A stretch of 43,395 nucleotides of DNA from Mycetocola_B reblochoni (GCF_003667525.1 NZ_RCUW01000016.1:1-43395), one strand, 5' to 3'. Positions 14,830-22,395 are shown, numbered from the stretch's first letter. Numbers and translations are program-made. The notes: a model not told the origin generated them from the letters alone.

Positions 14830-16598
14830 GACCCACGGCAGGACTCACCTTCGGGGGACGCTACGAGCTGGAATCCCGCATCGCCATCGGCGGTATGGGC
14901 GAGGTGTGGAAGGCGACCGACCTGGTCATCGGGCGCACCGTCGCGCTCAAGATCCTCAAGGACGAATACCTCGGCGACCCCGGCTTCCTCGAGCGCTTCC
15001 GCGCCGAGGCGCGTCACGCGGCCCTGGTCAACCACGAGGGCATCGCGAACGTGTTCGACTACGGCGAGGAGGACGGCAGCGCCTTCCTCGTGATGGAGCT
15101 CGTCCCCGGCGAGCCGTTGTCGACGATCCTCGAGCGCGAGCACGTGCTGCCGACCGACAAGGTGCTCGACATCGTGGCGCAGACGGCGGCCGCGCTGCAG
15201 GCCGCGCACTCGGCCGGGCTGGTCCACCGCGACATCAAGCCGGGCAACCTCCTGATCACGCCGGAGGGTCGCGTCAAGATCACCGACTTCGGCATCGCGC
15301 GGATCGCCGACCAGGTGCCGCTCACGGCGACCGGCCAGGTGATGGGCACCGTGCAGTACCTCTCGCCCGAGCAGGCCTCCGGCCACCCCGCCTCCCCCAC
15401 GACGGACATCTACTCGCTCGGGATCGTCGCCTACGAGGCGCTCGCGGGCAAGCGACCGTTCACGGGCGAGAGCCAGGTCGCCATCGCGATGGCCCAGATC
15501 AACGACGCCCCGCCGCCCCTGCCGGTGACGGTGAGCGAGCCGGTGCGCAACTTCGTCATCTCGATGATCGCGAAGAAGCCCTCCGACCGTCCCTCCTCGG
15601 CCGCCCACGTGGCGCGTGCCGCTCAGGCGCTGCGCCGCGGCGACGTCGAGGCCGCGACCGTCGCCGTGCCCGCGATCGGTGCCGGACTGGCGACCGGGGC
15701 CGCGACGACGCTCATGCCCACGGGCAACGACGACGCGACCCGGCTGCTGACCGCAGGCAACGGCGTCACGGCCACCGCCTCCCAGGACCTCGTCGACGGC
15801 GAGGACGGCGAGGAGGAGGGCGAGGAGACCAAGAAGAAGCGCAGTCCGTGGACGTGGCCTCTCATCGCTCTCGTCGCGATCCTGCTGCTGGTGCTCGGCG
15901 GCACGCTGTTCACGCTGTTCGGCAATCGCACGCCGGAGCCGGCACCGACGACGACAAGCGCAACGCCGAGCTCGACGCCCACCCCGACGGAGACGGAGGA
16001 GCCCGAGCCGGAGCCGAGCCCGACCGCCGACGACACCCCGATGCTCAACGCGGACGAGTTCATCGGCCAGCCGTTCGACAGCGTCAGGGACACGCTCCAG
16101 GCGGCGCCATACAACCTGTCGGTCAATCGCGAGGTCGGCTCGGCCGCGCAGAACAGCGACCAGGTCAACACGGTGATCGACATCAACCCCGTCGGCCGGC
16201 TCTCGGCGGGCACCACGGTCACGGTCACGGTGTACGGCGACATGCCGACGGTCGACGCACCGACCGAGACGCCGACCGTCTCGCCGACGGTCGACGGTGG
16301 TGTCGAGGCGGGAAGCAGCGTGACGATCGCGTGGTCCCCGTATGCGGGCTGCCCGAGCGGGACGAGCGTCGCCGGCTACCGCCTGAACCTGTCGGGGGCG
16401 ACAAGCGACGTGCCCAACAACCTGATCACATCGAACACCTCGCAGTTCACCGCGACGGTGGCGGACTCGGGCACGCTGCAGTTCAGCTACGTCGTCACCT
16501 GCGCGTCGTCGGGGACGAACGCCGAGTACGACACCCCGAGCTCGCCGACCCTGACCGCGAACATCGTTCCGGCGGCGTCGGACGACGCCGAGGGCTGA
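14826..16598 (+). CDS. pknA: Membrane Ser/Thr kinase PknA-like, with PASTA domain
   Basis: A 590-residue Hanks-type receptor kinase. The kinase domain (about 11-275) has the glycine loop 'IAIGGMGEVW', Lys42 in VALK, the catalytic HRDIKPGN (134-141) and DFG (154-156). Threonines in the activation loop ('LTATGQVMGT') are likely autophosphorylated. An acidic/basic linker leads to one transmembrane helix at about 342-362. Outside is a Thr/Pro-rich stalk, one PASTA-like domain (about 404-470) and a C-terminal beta-sandwich, probably Fn3-like ('VTIAWSPYAGCPSGTSVAGYRLNLSG'), with two cysteines. PknA of mycobacteria lacks PASTA domains, so this is a more elaborate sensor. It overlaps pbpA by 4 nt (ATGA), and a GC-rich hairpin follows it. 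Confidence 0.93.
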   Translation: MRPTAGLTFGGRYELESRIAIGGMGEVWKATDLVIGRTVALKILKDEYLGDPGFLERFRAEARHAALVNHEGIANVFDYGEEDGSAFLVMELVPGEPLSTILEREHVLPTDKVLDIVAQTAAALQAAHSAGLVHRDIKPGNLLITPEGRVKITDFGIARIADQVPLTATGQVMGTVQYLSPEQASGHPASPTTDIYSLGIVAYEALAGKRPFTGESQVAIAMAQINDAPPPLPVTVSEPVRNFVISMIAKKPSDRPSSAAHVARAAQALRRGDVEAATVAVPAIGAGLATGAATTLMPTGNDDATRLLTAGNGVTATASQDLVDGEDGEEEGEETKKKRSPWTWPLIALVAILLLVLGGTLFTLFGNRTPEPAPTTTSATPSSTPTPTETEEPEPEPSPTADDTPMLNADEFIGQPFDSVRDTLQAAPYNLSVNREVGSAAQNSDQVNTVIDINPVGRLSAGTTVTVTVYGDMPTVDAPTETPTVSPTVDGGVEAGSSVTIAWSPYAGCPSGTSVAGYRLNLSGATSDVPNNLITSNTSQFTATVADSGTLQFSYVVTCASSGTNAEYDTPSSPTLTANIVPAASDDAEG

Positions 16599-16607
16599 TG
16601 AGCACCG

Positions 16608-16635
16608 ACCCCGGCCGCGCCGTCGCGGCCGGGGT
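16608..16635 (+). terminator. Strong GC hairpin between pknA and pknB
   Basis: A perfect 12-bp stem with a 4-base loop, ACCCCGGCCGCG-CCGT-CGCGGCCGGGGT, begins 10 bases after the pknA stop. Only a weak pyrimidine tail (CTCTC) follows, so it may attenuate rather than fully terminate; pknB lies 60 bp further in the same direction. Confidence 0.6.
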
Positions 16636-16694
16636 CTCTCAGATAGCGCCCGCTAAGCTGAACGTCGGAGTTATCGCAGAAGTGAGGGGTGAGG

Positions 16695-18428
16695 GTGGCT
16701 GAGGAACAGCGCCTGATCGCCGGCCGCTACCGGCTCGGTGATCTGATCGGCCGGGGTGGCATGGCCGAGGTCTACCGCGGGACCGACACGCGGCTCGGCC
16801 GCACCGTCGCCGTCAAGCTGCTCAAGCCGGAGCTCGCCTCCGACGCCACCTTCCGCGGACGCTTCCGTCAGGAGGCGCAGGCGGCCTCGCGCATGTCGCA
16901 CCCCACCATCGTGCGGGTCTTCGACGCGGGCGAGGACGAGCTCACCGCCGACGGCGGCCAGACCAGGATTCAGCCTTACATCGTCATGGAGTACGTCGAG
17001 GGCAACCCGCTCGACGTCCTCATCGCGGCCGGCCCCCTCGCACCCGAGCGCGCCGTCGAGATCACCAGCGGAATCCTCACCGCCCTGGAATACTCGCACC
17101 GCGCCGGGATCGTGCACCGCGACATCAAGCCGGCGAACGTCATGATCGGCAAGAACGGCTCGGTCAAGGTCATGGACTTCGGCATCGCGCGCGCCGTGTC
17201 CGACACCTCCTCGTCGCTCGCGCAGACGACCGCGATCCTCGGCACTGCGGCGTACTTCTCCCCCGAGCAGGCCAAGGGCGAGACCGTCGATGCCCGCACC
17301 GACCTCTACTCGACGGGCATCGTGCTCTTCGAGATGCTCACCGGTCGGGTGCCCTTCCGCGGCGACACCGCCGTCGCCGTCGCCTACCAGCACGTGAGTG
17401 AGCCCCCGGCGGACCCCTCGACCCTCAACCCCGCGGTCTCCCCTGCACTGGACCTCGTCGTCACGCACGCGCTGTCGAAGAACCGCTATGACCGCTACCA
17501 GACCGTGTCCGAGTTCCGCGCGGACCTCGAGCTCGCCGGCGAGGGCAAGGTTCCCGTGCGGTCCTCGGGCGAGGACGCGGCGACCGCTCTGTTCGGCCCG
17601 GCACCGACGGTCCAGTCCAGCACCGAGCAGGCGCTTCGCCAGCTCACGACCGACACCGGCGCCGTGCGGACGCAGTCCCGGCCCCCGGTGGCCTGGATCT
17701 GGGCCGGCGTCTCCGTCGTGGCGGTCGTCCTCGTCGCGGTGCTGATCTGGGTGGTCTCGCTGCCGAGCTCCCCCGGGCCGGCCGTGTCCTCCCGCGTCGT
17801 CCCCGACGTCACCGGCCTCACCCTCGACGAGGCCACCGCGGCCCTCGCCGAGCAGGACCTCGTCGCCGAACCGACGGAGGAGGAGTCGAACGACGTCGAG
17901 GAGGGCCTGGTCATCCGGTCGTTCCCCGCCGCGGGGCTGCGCACGGACCCGAACGAGACCGTCCAGGTCTACGTCTCGAGCGGAACCGCGAAGGTCTCGG
18001 TCCCCGACGTGACGGAGATGAGCATCGACGATGCCACCGCCGAGCTGGAGGACGCCGGCCTGGAGGTCGGATCGACGGACGCCAGCAACTCGGCGACGAT
18101 CCCCGAGGGAACGGTGACCGGCACGAGCCCCGCGCAGGGCAAGGCTGTCGAGCCGGGCTCGACGGTGGACCTGACCGTGTCCAACGGCAAGGTCGCGCTC
18201 CCCGACATGACCGGCCAGACCCTGGGCGCCGCGACCGACTCGCTTCAGGGCACGTCGATGGGCCTCACCGTGGTGCCCGTGCCCGACCAGAGCTGCGCAG
18301 CGGAGCCGAACTCCCCCGTGACGGGTCAGTCGATTCCCCCGGGCGACATCGATCAGGGCAGCGAGGTCGAGCTGTACTACTGCGCCGGTGGCGGCAGCAC
18401 CCCGGCGCCGGACGACGACGAGGGCTGA
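16695..18428 (+). CDS. pknB: Membrane Ser/Thr kinase PknB with three PASTA domains
   Basis: A 577-residue receptor kinase that senses peptidoglycan fragments or lipid II and phosphorylates division and cell-wall proteins. The kinase domain (about 8-275) has 'IGRGGMAEVYRG', Lys41 in AVK, HRDIKPAN (141-148), DFG (161-163) and an activation loop with several Ser/Thr ('SDTSSSLAQTTAILGTAAY'). One transmembrane helix lies at about 332-352. Three PASTA repeats follow, starting 'VPDVTGLTL', 'VPDVTEMSI' and 'LPDMTGQTL'; the last has two cysteines. The GTG at 16695 is preferred, with GAGGGG in front; another GTG lies two codons earlier. It is separated from pknA by a hairpin, so it may have partly independent expression. 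Confidence 0.95.
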   Translation: MAEEQRLIAGRYRLGDLIGRGGMAEVYRGTDTRLGRTVAVKLLKPELASDATFRGRFRQEAQAASRMSHPTIVRVFDAGEDELTADGGQTRIQPYIVMEYVEGNPLDVLIAAGPLAPERAVEITSGILTALEYSHRAGIVHRDIKPANVMIGKNGSVKVMDFGIARAVSDTSSSLAQTTAILGTAAYFSPEQAKGETVDARTDLYSTGIVLFEMLTGRVPFRGDTAVAVAYQHVSEPPADPSTLNPAVSPALDLVVTHALSKNRYDRYQTVSEFRADLELAGEGKVPVRSSGEDAATALFGPAPTVQSSTEQALRQLTTDTGAVRTQSRPPVAWIWAGVSVVAVVLVAVLIWVVSLPSSPGPAVSSRVVPDVTGLTLDEATAALAEQDLVAEPTEEESNDVEEGLVIRSFPAAGLRTDPNETVQVYVSSGTAKVSVPDVTEMSIDDATAELEDAGLEVGSTDASNSATIPEGTVTGTSPAQGKAVEPGSTVDLTVSNGKVALPDMTGQTLGAATDSLQGTSMGLTVVPVPDQSCAAEPNSPVTGQSIPPGDIDQGSEVELYYCAGGGSTPAPDDDEG

Positions 18429-18479
18429 CCGGCAACGACCGACCGGATCAACCGACGGACCGAACCGAACCGACCGACG

Positions 18480-18500
18480 GAGCGGCTCAGCGAGCCGCTC
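18480..18500. terminator. Bidirectional hairpin between pknB and pabA
   Basis: A perfect inverted repeat, GAGCGGCTC-AGC-GAGCCGCTC, lies between two convergent genes and touches the stop codon of the pabA-like gene. It can serve both strands. Just before it, 18441-18480 is rich in repeated ACCGA units. Confidence 0.6.
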
Positions 18501-19131
18501 AGCCGATGAGCGGGCTGAGGGTCGCACCGCGGGCGGCGGCGCCCTCCTGGCCGACGAGCTCGAGCCAGTTCCCGATCATCCGGTAGCCGCCCTCGGTGAG
18601 GACGCTCTCCGGGTGGAACTGCACGCCGAAGAGCGGCAGCTCACGGTGCCGCAGTCCCATGATGACCCCGCCCGGTGTCCTGCTGGTCACCACGAGCTCG
18701 TCCGGGACGGTCCCGTCGACGACCGCGAGCGAGTGGTAGCGGGTCGCGGTGAACTCGTCGTCGAGCCCGGCGTAGAAGGGGCTGCCGTCGTGGCGCACGC
18801 GCGACGTCTTGCCGTGCATGAGCTCCTCGGCGTTGGTGACCGTCGCACCGTAGGCCTCGGCGAGCGCCTGATGCCCGAGGCACACCCCCAGAAGCGGGGT
18901 TCCCGCCGCCGCAGCGGCGCGGATCGCATCGATCGAGACGCCGGCGTCGGACGGCTTTCCCGGCCCGGGCGAGACCAGGACGGCGTCGTAGCCGGCGATC
19001 GTCGCCGGGACGTCCTCCGGCGCGATCGCGTCGTTGCGGACGACCGTGGTCTCCGCGCCGAGCTCCTGCAGGTAGCCGTTCAGCGTGTAGACGAAGCTGT
19101 CGTAGTTGTCGATGACGAGAACCCTGCTCAT
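18499..19131 (-). CDS. pabA: Glutamine amidotransferase, anthranilate/ADC synthase component II
   Basis: A 210-residue class I glutamine amidotransferase that supplies ammonia to aminodeoxychorismate or anthranilate synthase (folate or tryptophan synthesis). It shows the N-terminal 'VLVIDNYDSFVYTLNGYL', the oxyanion 'VSPGPGKPSDAG', the nucleophile Cys in 'GVCLGHQALA', and the His-Glu pair in 'GVQFHPESVLT'. The start at 19131 has a clear GGAGG. The synthase component I is not adjacent, so TrpG and PabA roles cannot be separated. Location next to pknB and sortase genes is usual in Micrococcales. It overlaps the upstream 54-residue gene by 4 nt (ATGA), which suggests one operon with the sortase. 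Confidence 0.92.
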   Translation of the reverse strand: MSRVLVIDNYDSFVYTLNGYLQELGAETTVVRNDAIAPEDVPATIAGYDAVLVSPGPGKPSDAGVSIDAIRAAAAAGTPLLGVCLGHQALAEAYGATVTNAEELMHGKTSRVRHDGSPFYAGLDDEFTATRYHSLAVVDGTVPDELVVTSRTPGGVIMGLRHRELPLFGVQFHPESVLTEGGYRMIGNWLELVGQEGAAARGATLSPLIG

Positions 19132-19292
19132 GTTGTCCCTCCCACGGTGACGTCCTGGGTGTCCACCAGCTCCTGCACCCACGGGAACACCCAGGTGAAC
19201 AGCGCCGCGACGACTGCCGCGACGATGATGAGGACGAGGATCACCCTCACCCAGGCCGGGCCGGGGAGCGAACGCCAGAGCGCACCGTACAT
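19128..19292 (-). CDS. Small single-pass membrane protein between sortase and pabA
   Basis: A 54-residue protein: 'MYGALWRSLPGPAWVR' at the N-terminus, one transmembrane helix at about 17-38 ('VILVLIIVAAVVAALFTWVFPWV') and a short tail. A Shine-Dalgarno sequence (GGAAGGA) precedes the ATG. It lies 2 bp after the sortase stop and overlaps the pabA start by 4 nt. Small proteins beginning MYGALWR-x-LPGP are, to my knowledge, recurrent at this locus in actinobacteria, so it is likely a real conserved gene. Its function is unknown; coupling suggests a link to the sortase or simply operon structure. Confidence 0.8.
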   Translation of the reverse strand: MYGALWRSLPGPAWVRVILVLIIVAAVVAALFTWVFPWVQELVDTQDVTVGGTT

Positions 19293-19294
19293 GT

Positions 19295-20038
19295 CTATCC
19301 TTCCACGCCGTCGGTCAGTGCGGCCGGCGGCCCGTCCGCGCGGGGAGTCCACGACTCGAGCACGCCGTACGAGATGATCCGCTCCGCCGTCGACATGAAC
19401 GGGTTGCAGCTGGTCAGGGTGATGACCGAGTCGACGGGGTCCTCGTCGGGGTGGCCGGGAACGGCCGCGATCACGTCGACCTGGCTGGGCTGGACGTACT
19501 CGGTGTTCCGGTAGCGGTAGGTGAACCAGCCGTCCTTCGTCTCGACGACGATGGCGTCGCCCGGCTGCAGCTCGGCGACCTTGTTGAGGGGAGCACCGTG
19601 GGTGTTGCGGTGGCCGGCGATGGCGAAGTTGCCGTCCTCGCCCGGCATCTGCGTGTCCGGGTAGTGGCCGAGCCCGATGGGGTCGAGCGTGACCGCCTTG
19701 CTCACACCTCCGGCGATCTGGGACACGTAGTCCTCGCCGAAGCGCGGCACGCGCAGCTGAGCGAACACCTCACCGTCGTCCGGCTGCTCGGGGATGATGG
19801 GGTCGTCGTGCCCGGCGTCGCTCGCCTGGTCGTCCCACTCGCGGCTGATCTGGGAGCCGCGATCGTTCTGTTCGCCCCTGACGACCCAGTCGTTCCAGAA
19901 CAGCTGCCAGAACAGGAACAGGAAGACGAGGACACCGGCCGTCAGGAGCAGCTCGCCGAGCACCCCGAGCACGCTGACCCGCGGTCGGGGGCGACGACGC
20001 GACGCGCGATTCGTGCGGCGTGTCGGGGACTCGATCAT
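19295..20038 (-). CDS. Class E sortase
   Basis: A 247-residue transpeptidase with a cytoplasmic basic tail (RRRPRPR), one N-terminal transmembrane helix (about 22-48) and an extracellular sortase domain. The catalytic triad is visible: H143 in 'AIAGHRNTHG', C211 in 'LTSCNPF' and R220 in 'AERIISYG'. The 'AGHRNTHG' and 'TSCNPF' signatures point to class E, which in high-GC actinobacteria anchors proteins with LAXTG-type signals to peptidoglycan. No substrate with a sorting signal was found in this window. The gene is divergent from crgA (75 bp between starts) and leads an apparent operon with the 54-residue gene and pabA. Confidence 0.92.
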   Translation of the reverse strand: MIESPTRRTNRASRRRPRPRVSVLGVLGELLLTAGVLVFLFLFWQLFWNDWVVRGEQNDRGSQISREWDDQASDAGHDDPIIPEQPDDGEVFAQLRVPRFGEDYVSQIAGGVSKAVTLDPIGLGHYPDTQMPGEDGNFAIAGHRNTHGAPLNKVAELQPGDAIVVETKDGWFTYRYRNTEYVQPSQVDVIAAVPGHPDEDPVDSVITLTSCNPFMSTAERIISYGVLESWTPRADGPPAALTDGVEG

Positions 20039-20113
20039 GATCCCCGATCATAGCGCCAGGGTATTCGCTCCGGCGTCGCTGGCCGGGCCTCCACTCCGGC
20101 TAGACTGGGGGCC

Positions 20114-20356
20114 ATGGCCCGCACGAAGAGACAGAAGCCCGCCGACGTCGACACCCCGAGTTCCGGCGAACAGGCACCCAACGCCGTCTGGTTCAAGCCG
20201 GTGATGTTCGGTTTCCTGCTGCTCGGCCTCGTGTGGATCATCGTCTACTACATCAGTGCGGGCACCCTGCCGATCCCCGCGATCGACGTCTGGAACCTGG
20301 CGATCGGCTTCGGCATCGCGTTCATCGGCTTCATCATGGCGACGCGCTGGCGCTGA
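20114..20356 (+). CDS. crgA: Cell division protein CrgA
   Basis: An 80-residue protein with two transmembrane helices (about 27-48 and 57-76) and a basic cytoplasmic N-terminus, ending in the family's 'FGIAFIGFIMATRWR'. CrgA helps place FtsZ rings and recruits FtsI and peptidoglycan enzymes in actinobacteria. Its position near pknB and the sortase is the standard one. A -10-like TAGACT (20101-20106) ends 7 bases before the ATG and there is no good Shine-Dalgarno sequence, so translation may be leaderless. Confidence 0.94.
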   Translation: MARTKRQKPADVDTPSSGEQAPNAVWFKPVMFGFLLLGLVWIIVYYISAGTLPIPAIDVWNLAIGFGIAFIGFIMATRWR

Positions 20357-20376
20357 CCTCCCCGCGTGATCGTCTC

Positions 20377-20404
20377 GACGCCCGTCCCTCCAGGGGCGGG
20401 CGTC
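20377..20404. terminator. Hairpin between crgA and the Ogt gene
   Basis: Arms GACGCCCGTCCC and GGGGCGGGCGTC (one mismatch) with a 4-base loop lie between the convergent crgA and Ogt genes. The downstream GTCGTTGTC on the + strand is mildly T-rich. It probably works in both directions. Confidence 0.6.
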
Positions 20405-20411
20405 GTCGTTG

Positions 20412-21230
20412 TCAGGCGAACGACCGTTCGAGCTCGATCAGTCGCGACTTCGCCTGCTCACCTCCGACGTAGCCGCCCAGCCGGCCGTCGGAGCGGATCA
20501 CCCGGTGGCAGGGAACCACGATGGGCAGCGGGTTCGTGGCGCAGGCGGTGCCGACGGCTCGGACGGCTCGGGGGTTGCCGACGGTCGCCGCGAGCCTCCC
20601 GTAGGAGACGGTTGTCCCGTAGGGGAGCTCTGGCAGCGCGACCTGCACGGTCCTGCGGAACCCGGTGGACAGCCGCCGGTCCAGCCCGAGGGAGAACTCG
20701 CGCCGACGACCGGTGAAGTACTGGTCCAGCTGTCGGGAGGTCTCTTCGAAGCTCCCCGGGGCGAACAGGATTCTGGCGCCGATGCGCGCGGCCAGCGTCT
20801 CGAGCACCTGCTCCGTGCCCTCCGTGTCGAAGGCCACGCGGACCAGTCCCCGCTCCGTCGCCGCCACGAGCACGCCGCCGAGGGGGGTGTCGAGCATCCG
20901 GTAGAGCACGTCCGTCAGCCCCTCCGCCCTGGCGGCGGTGACGAGGCGTCGTCCCAACGCATCGAGGTGGTCCGCATCACCGTTCGCGACCGCGGCGGCT
21001 GCTGGTTGCGCGGCTGCTGGTTGCGCGGCTGCTGGTTGCGCGGCCGCTGGTTGCGCGGCCGCTGGTTGCGCGGCCGGCGGCGTGCTGGTGATCCGCGGCG
21101 TGTGCGTTGTCGCACTCCGCAACGCGTGCGTTCGCGGCGGGGTGTGGGTAGGCGGGGTGTGCAGCGTGTGCGTGGACGTGGGCAGCAACGTCGCGCGCAG
21201 CTCGCCTCCCGACCGTTCGTGCATCGTCAT
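20412..21230 (-). CDS. ogt: Methylated-DNA-protein-cysteine methyltransferase with repeat-rich N-terminus
   Basis: A 272-residue protein whose C-terminal 165 residues are an Ogt/MGMT domain that removes alkyl groups from O6-alkylguanine to its own cysteine. The active site is PCHRV with C241; 'GTTVSYGRLA', 'AVGTACATNPLPIVVP' and 'GRLGGYVGG' are conserved. The N-terminal part is unusual: a Thr/His/Pro-rich stretch (residues 18-50) and then five AAQPA repeats encoded by a 15-bp tandem repeat. Residues after the repeats ('HLDALGRRLVTAARAEGLTDVLYRMLDTPLGGVLVAATERGLV') match the start of Ogt proteins I recall from actinobacterial sigma-Ogt operons. The ATG at 21230, with AGGAG 7 bases before it, overlaps the sigma factor stop (ATGA). 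Confidence 0.88.
   Translation of the reverse strand: MTMHERSGGELRATLLPTSTHTLHTPPTHTPPRTHALRSATTHTPRITSTPPAAQPAAAQPAAAQPAAAQPAAAQPAAAAVANGDADHLDALGRRLVTAARAEGLTDVLYRMLDTPLGGVLVAATERGLVRVAFDTEGTEQVLETLAARIGARILFAPGSFEETSRQLDQYFTGRRREFSLGLDRRLSTGFRRTVQVALPELPYGTTVSYGRLAATVGNPRAVRAVGTACATNPLPIVVPCHRVIRSDGRLGGYVGGEQAKSRLIELERSFA
21001..21075. repeat. 15-bp tandem repeat inside the Ogt gene
   Basis: Five consecutive units of GCTGGTTGCGCGGCY run from 21001 to 21075. The last base is T in the first two units and C in the others. On the coding (minus) strand each unit adds five residues, AAQPA, so gain or loss of units keeps the reading frame. Confidence 0.9.
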
Positions 21231-21955
21231 CTCTGATCTCCTGTCGCGGGGTCTTCCGCTTCTTCGTCCGCCTCGCTCGAACCGGTACGCGCCGTCGGGA
21301 ACCGTCCGGGCCGGGCGGACCGGTCTTCCATGACCCGTGTGACCGCGTCTCCATCGCCACGATTACTGTCACCGTCACTGTCACCGTCACTGTCACTGTC
21401 ACCGTCACCGACACCGACCGCATTCGGCACGGCCAGCCCGCTGTCCCGAACCCCCGGGCCCGCGGCGCCCGAATCCCACTCGTATCGGGACAGTCGCCGA
21501 TCGGACCTCAACGAGCGCAGACCGTCCGCGGCGGCACGGCGGACGGCTGCCGCGTTCGAGTCGACGATGATCGCGATCTGGGCGTATGGCAACCCGATGA
21601 GGTGGTGGTACGCGACCGCGTCACGCTGACGTGGCGGCAGCTCGTCCACCGCGAGCCACAGCTCGAAGCGGTCAGGGTCCAGTGCCGCCTTCTCCGGAAC
21701 CTCCGGGAGTTCCCCGACCGGAGTGGCTCCGGCAGCACGACGTCGGATGATGTCGATCGACTTCCGCTTCGCCACCCGGACGAGCCACGCCTGGACATTG
21801 GTGGACTCGGGCAGCTCCGGCCAGGAGCGCAGGGCCGCGAGGAAGGTCTCCGACCACGCGTCGTCCGCGTCTGCGTGCCGGCCCAGGACGGACCGACAGA
21901 TGCGGAGCACGACGTCTCCGTGTTCCCGCACTGCGCGGTCGAAGGGTTGCTGCAC
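21227..21955 (-). CDS. ECF-like RNA polymerase sigma factor
   Basis: A sigma-70 family protein of about 242 residues. Region 2 ('FDRAVREHGDVVLRICRSVLGRHADADDAWSETFLAAL') contains the DAxDAxxETF-type core-binding motif, and 'NVQAWLVRVAKRKSIDIIRRR' the -10 recognition helix. Region 4 ('LPPRQRDAVAYHHLIGLPYAQIAIIVDSNAAAVRRAAADGLRSLR') is a normal helix-turn-helix for -35 binding. After region 4 a non-conserved tail of about 80 residues is rich in Asp, Gly and Ser, encoded by a hexanucleotide repeat. The GTG at 21955, behind GAGGAGAGG, is preferred; a TTG at 21982 is possible. The stop overlaps the Ogt ATG, so the sigma factor and the repair protein are co-translated. No anti-sigma gene is adjacent. 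Confidence 0.85.
   Translation of the reverse strand: MQQPFDRAVREHGDVVLRICRSVLGRHADADDAWSETFLAALRSWPELPESTNVQAWLVRVAKRKSIDIIRRRAAGATPVGELPEVPEKAALDPDRFELWLAVDELPPRQRDAVAYHHLIGLPYAQIAIIVDSNAAAVRRAAADGLRSLRSDRRLSRYEWDSGAAGPGVRDSGLAVPNAVGVGDGDSDSDGDSDGDSNRGDGDAVTRVMEDRSARPGRFPTARTGSSEADEEAEDPATGDQR
21365..21418. repeat. Hexanucleotide repeat inside the sigma factor gene
   Basis: Nine units of ACYGTC/ACCGAC follow each other without interruption. On the coding (minus) strand they give alternating Asp-Ser and Asp-Gly dipeptides in the C-terminal tail. Six-base steps keep the frame. Confidence 0.85.
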
Positions 21956-22232
21956 CTCGGGCCTCTCCTCATTCGCGGTCAACGCTCCGGATCAGTCTCC
22001 TCCTCACCCGGCAGACGTGACCGCCCATTCCGGCGTCGTCCGCCTCACTGAGTAGACGCCCGTGACCGCCCAAACGTGAGGTCGTCGCCGTCGAAGGATC
22101 CCGACGCTCACCAGGCACCCGGTCTCTCACAGCCATCCAGCACAGTCAGCACGTCCATCGCTCGGGACGCCGCGGACGGCTCGTGCGGCCGCCACATCGC
22201 ACAACCGCCACTACACCGTGCCCGCGGGAATC

Positions 22233-22362
22233 ACACCGATGTAACTATCCCCACAGTTATCCACAGCTGTGGAAAGTGGCCCTTCCGATCCCCGCGATGT
22301 CGGGCTTCGCTCCGATAACTACATCGGTGTAATTATCCCCAGTCCTGTCCACAAGCTGTGGA
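22233..22362. repeat. Two intergenic modules with DnaA-box-like sequences
   Basis: The 413-bp spacer 21983-22395 between the sigma gene start and the rhomboid gene end has no convincing coding frame. It holds two related modules of about 41 bp, at 22233-22273 and 22321-22362. Each has ACAYCGRTGT, then AAYTATCCCCA, then an inverted pair TCCACA...TGTGGA. Module 1 contains the exact DnaA box TTATCCACA (22257-22265) and the palindrome TCCACAGCTGTGGA (22260-22273). Module 2 has TCCACA-AGC-TGTGGA (22348-22362). It could bind DnaA or a dedicated regulator. The role is unknown. Confidence 0.7.
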
Positions 22363-22395
22363 GAGCGGTCGACCACCGAGAGGGACCTCCGGGCG

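Noticed and set aside
16671..18527. Long minus-strand frame opposite pknB (618 codons)
   Set aside because: Antisense shadow of a kinase with complete motifs; the product is an Arg/Gly/His-rich string without domains.
21001..21075. CRISPR-like array
   Set aside because: Units of 15 bp are directly adjacent with no spacers, lie within a coding frame and have no cas genes nearby. It is a coding minisatellite.
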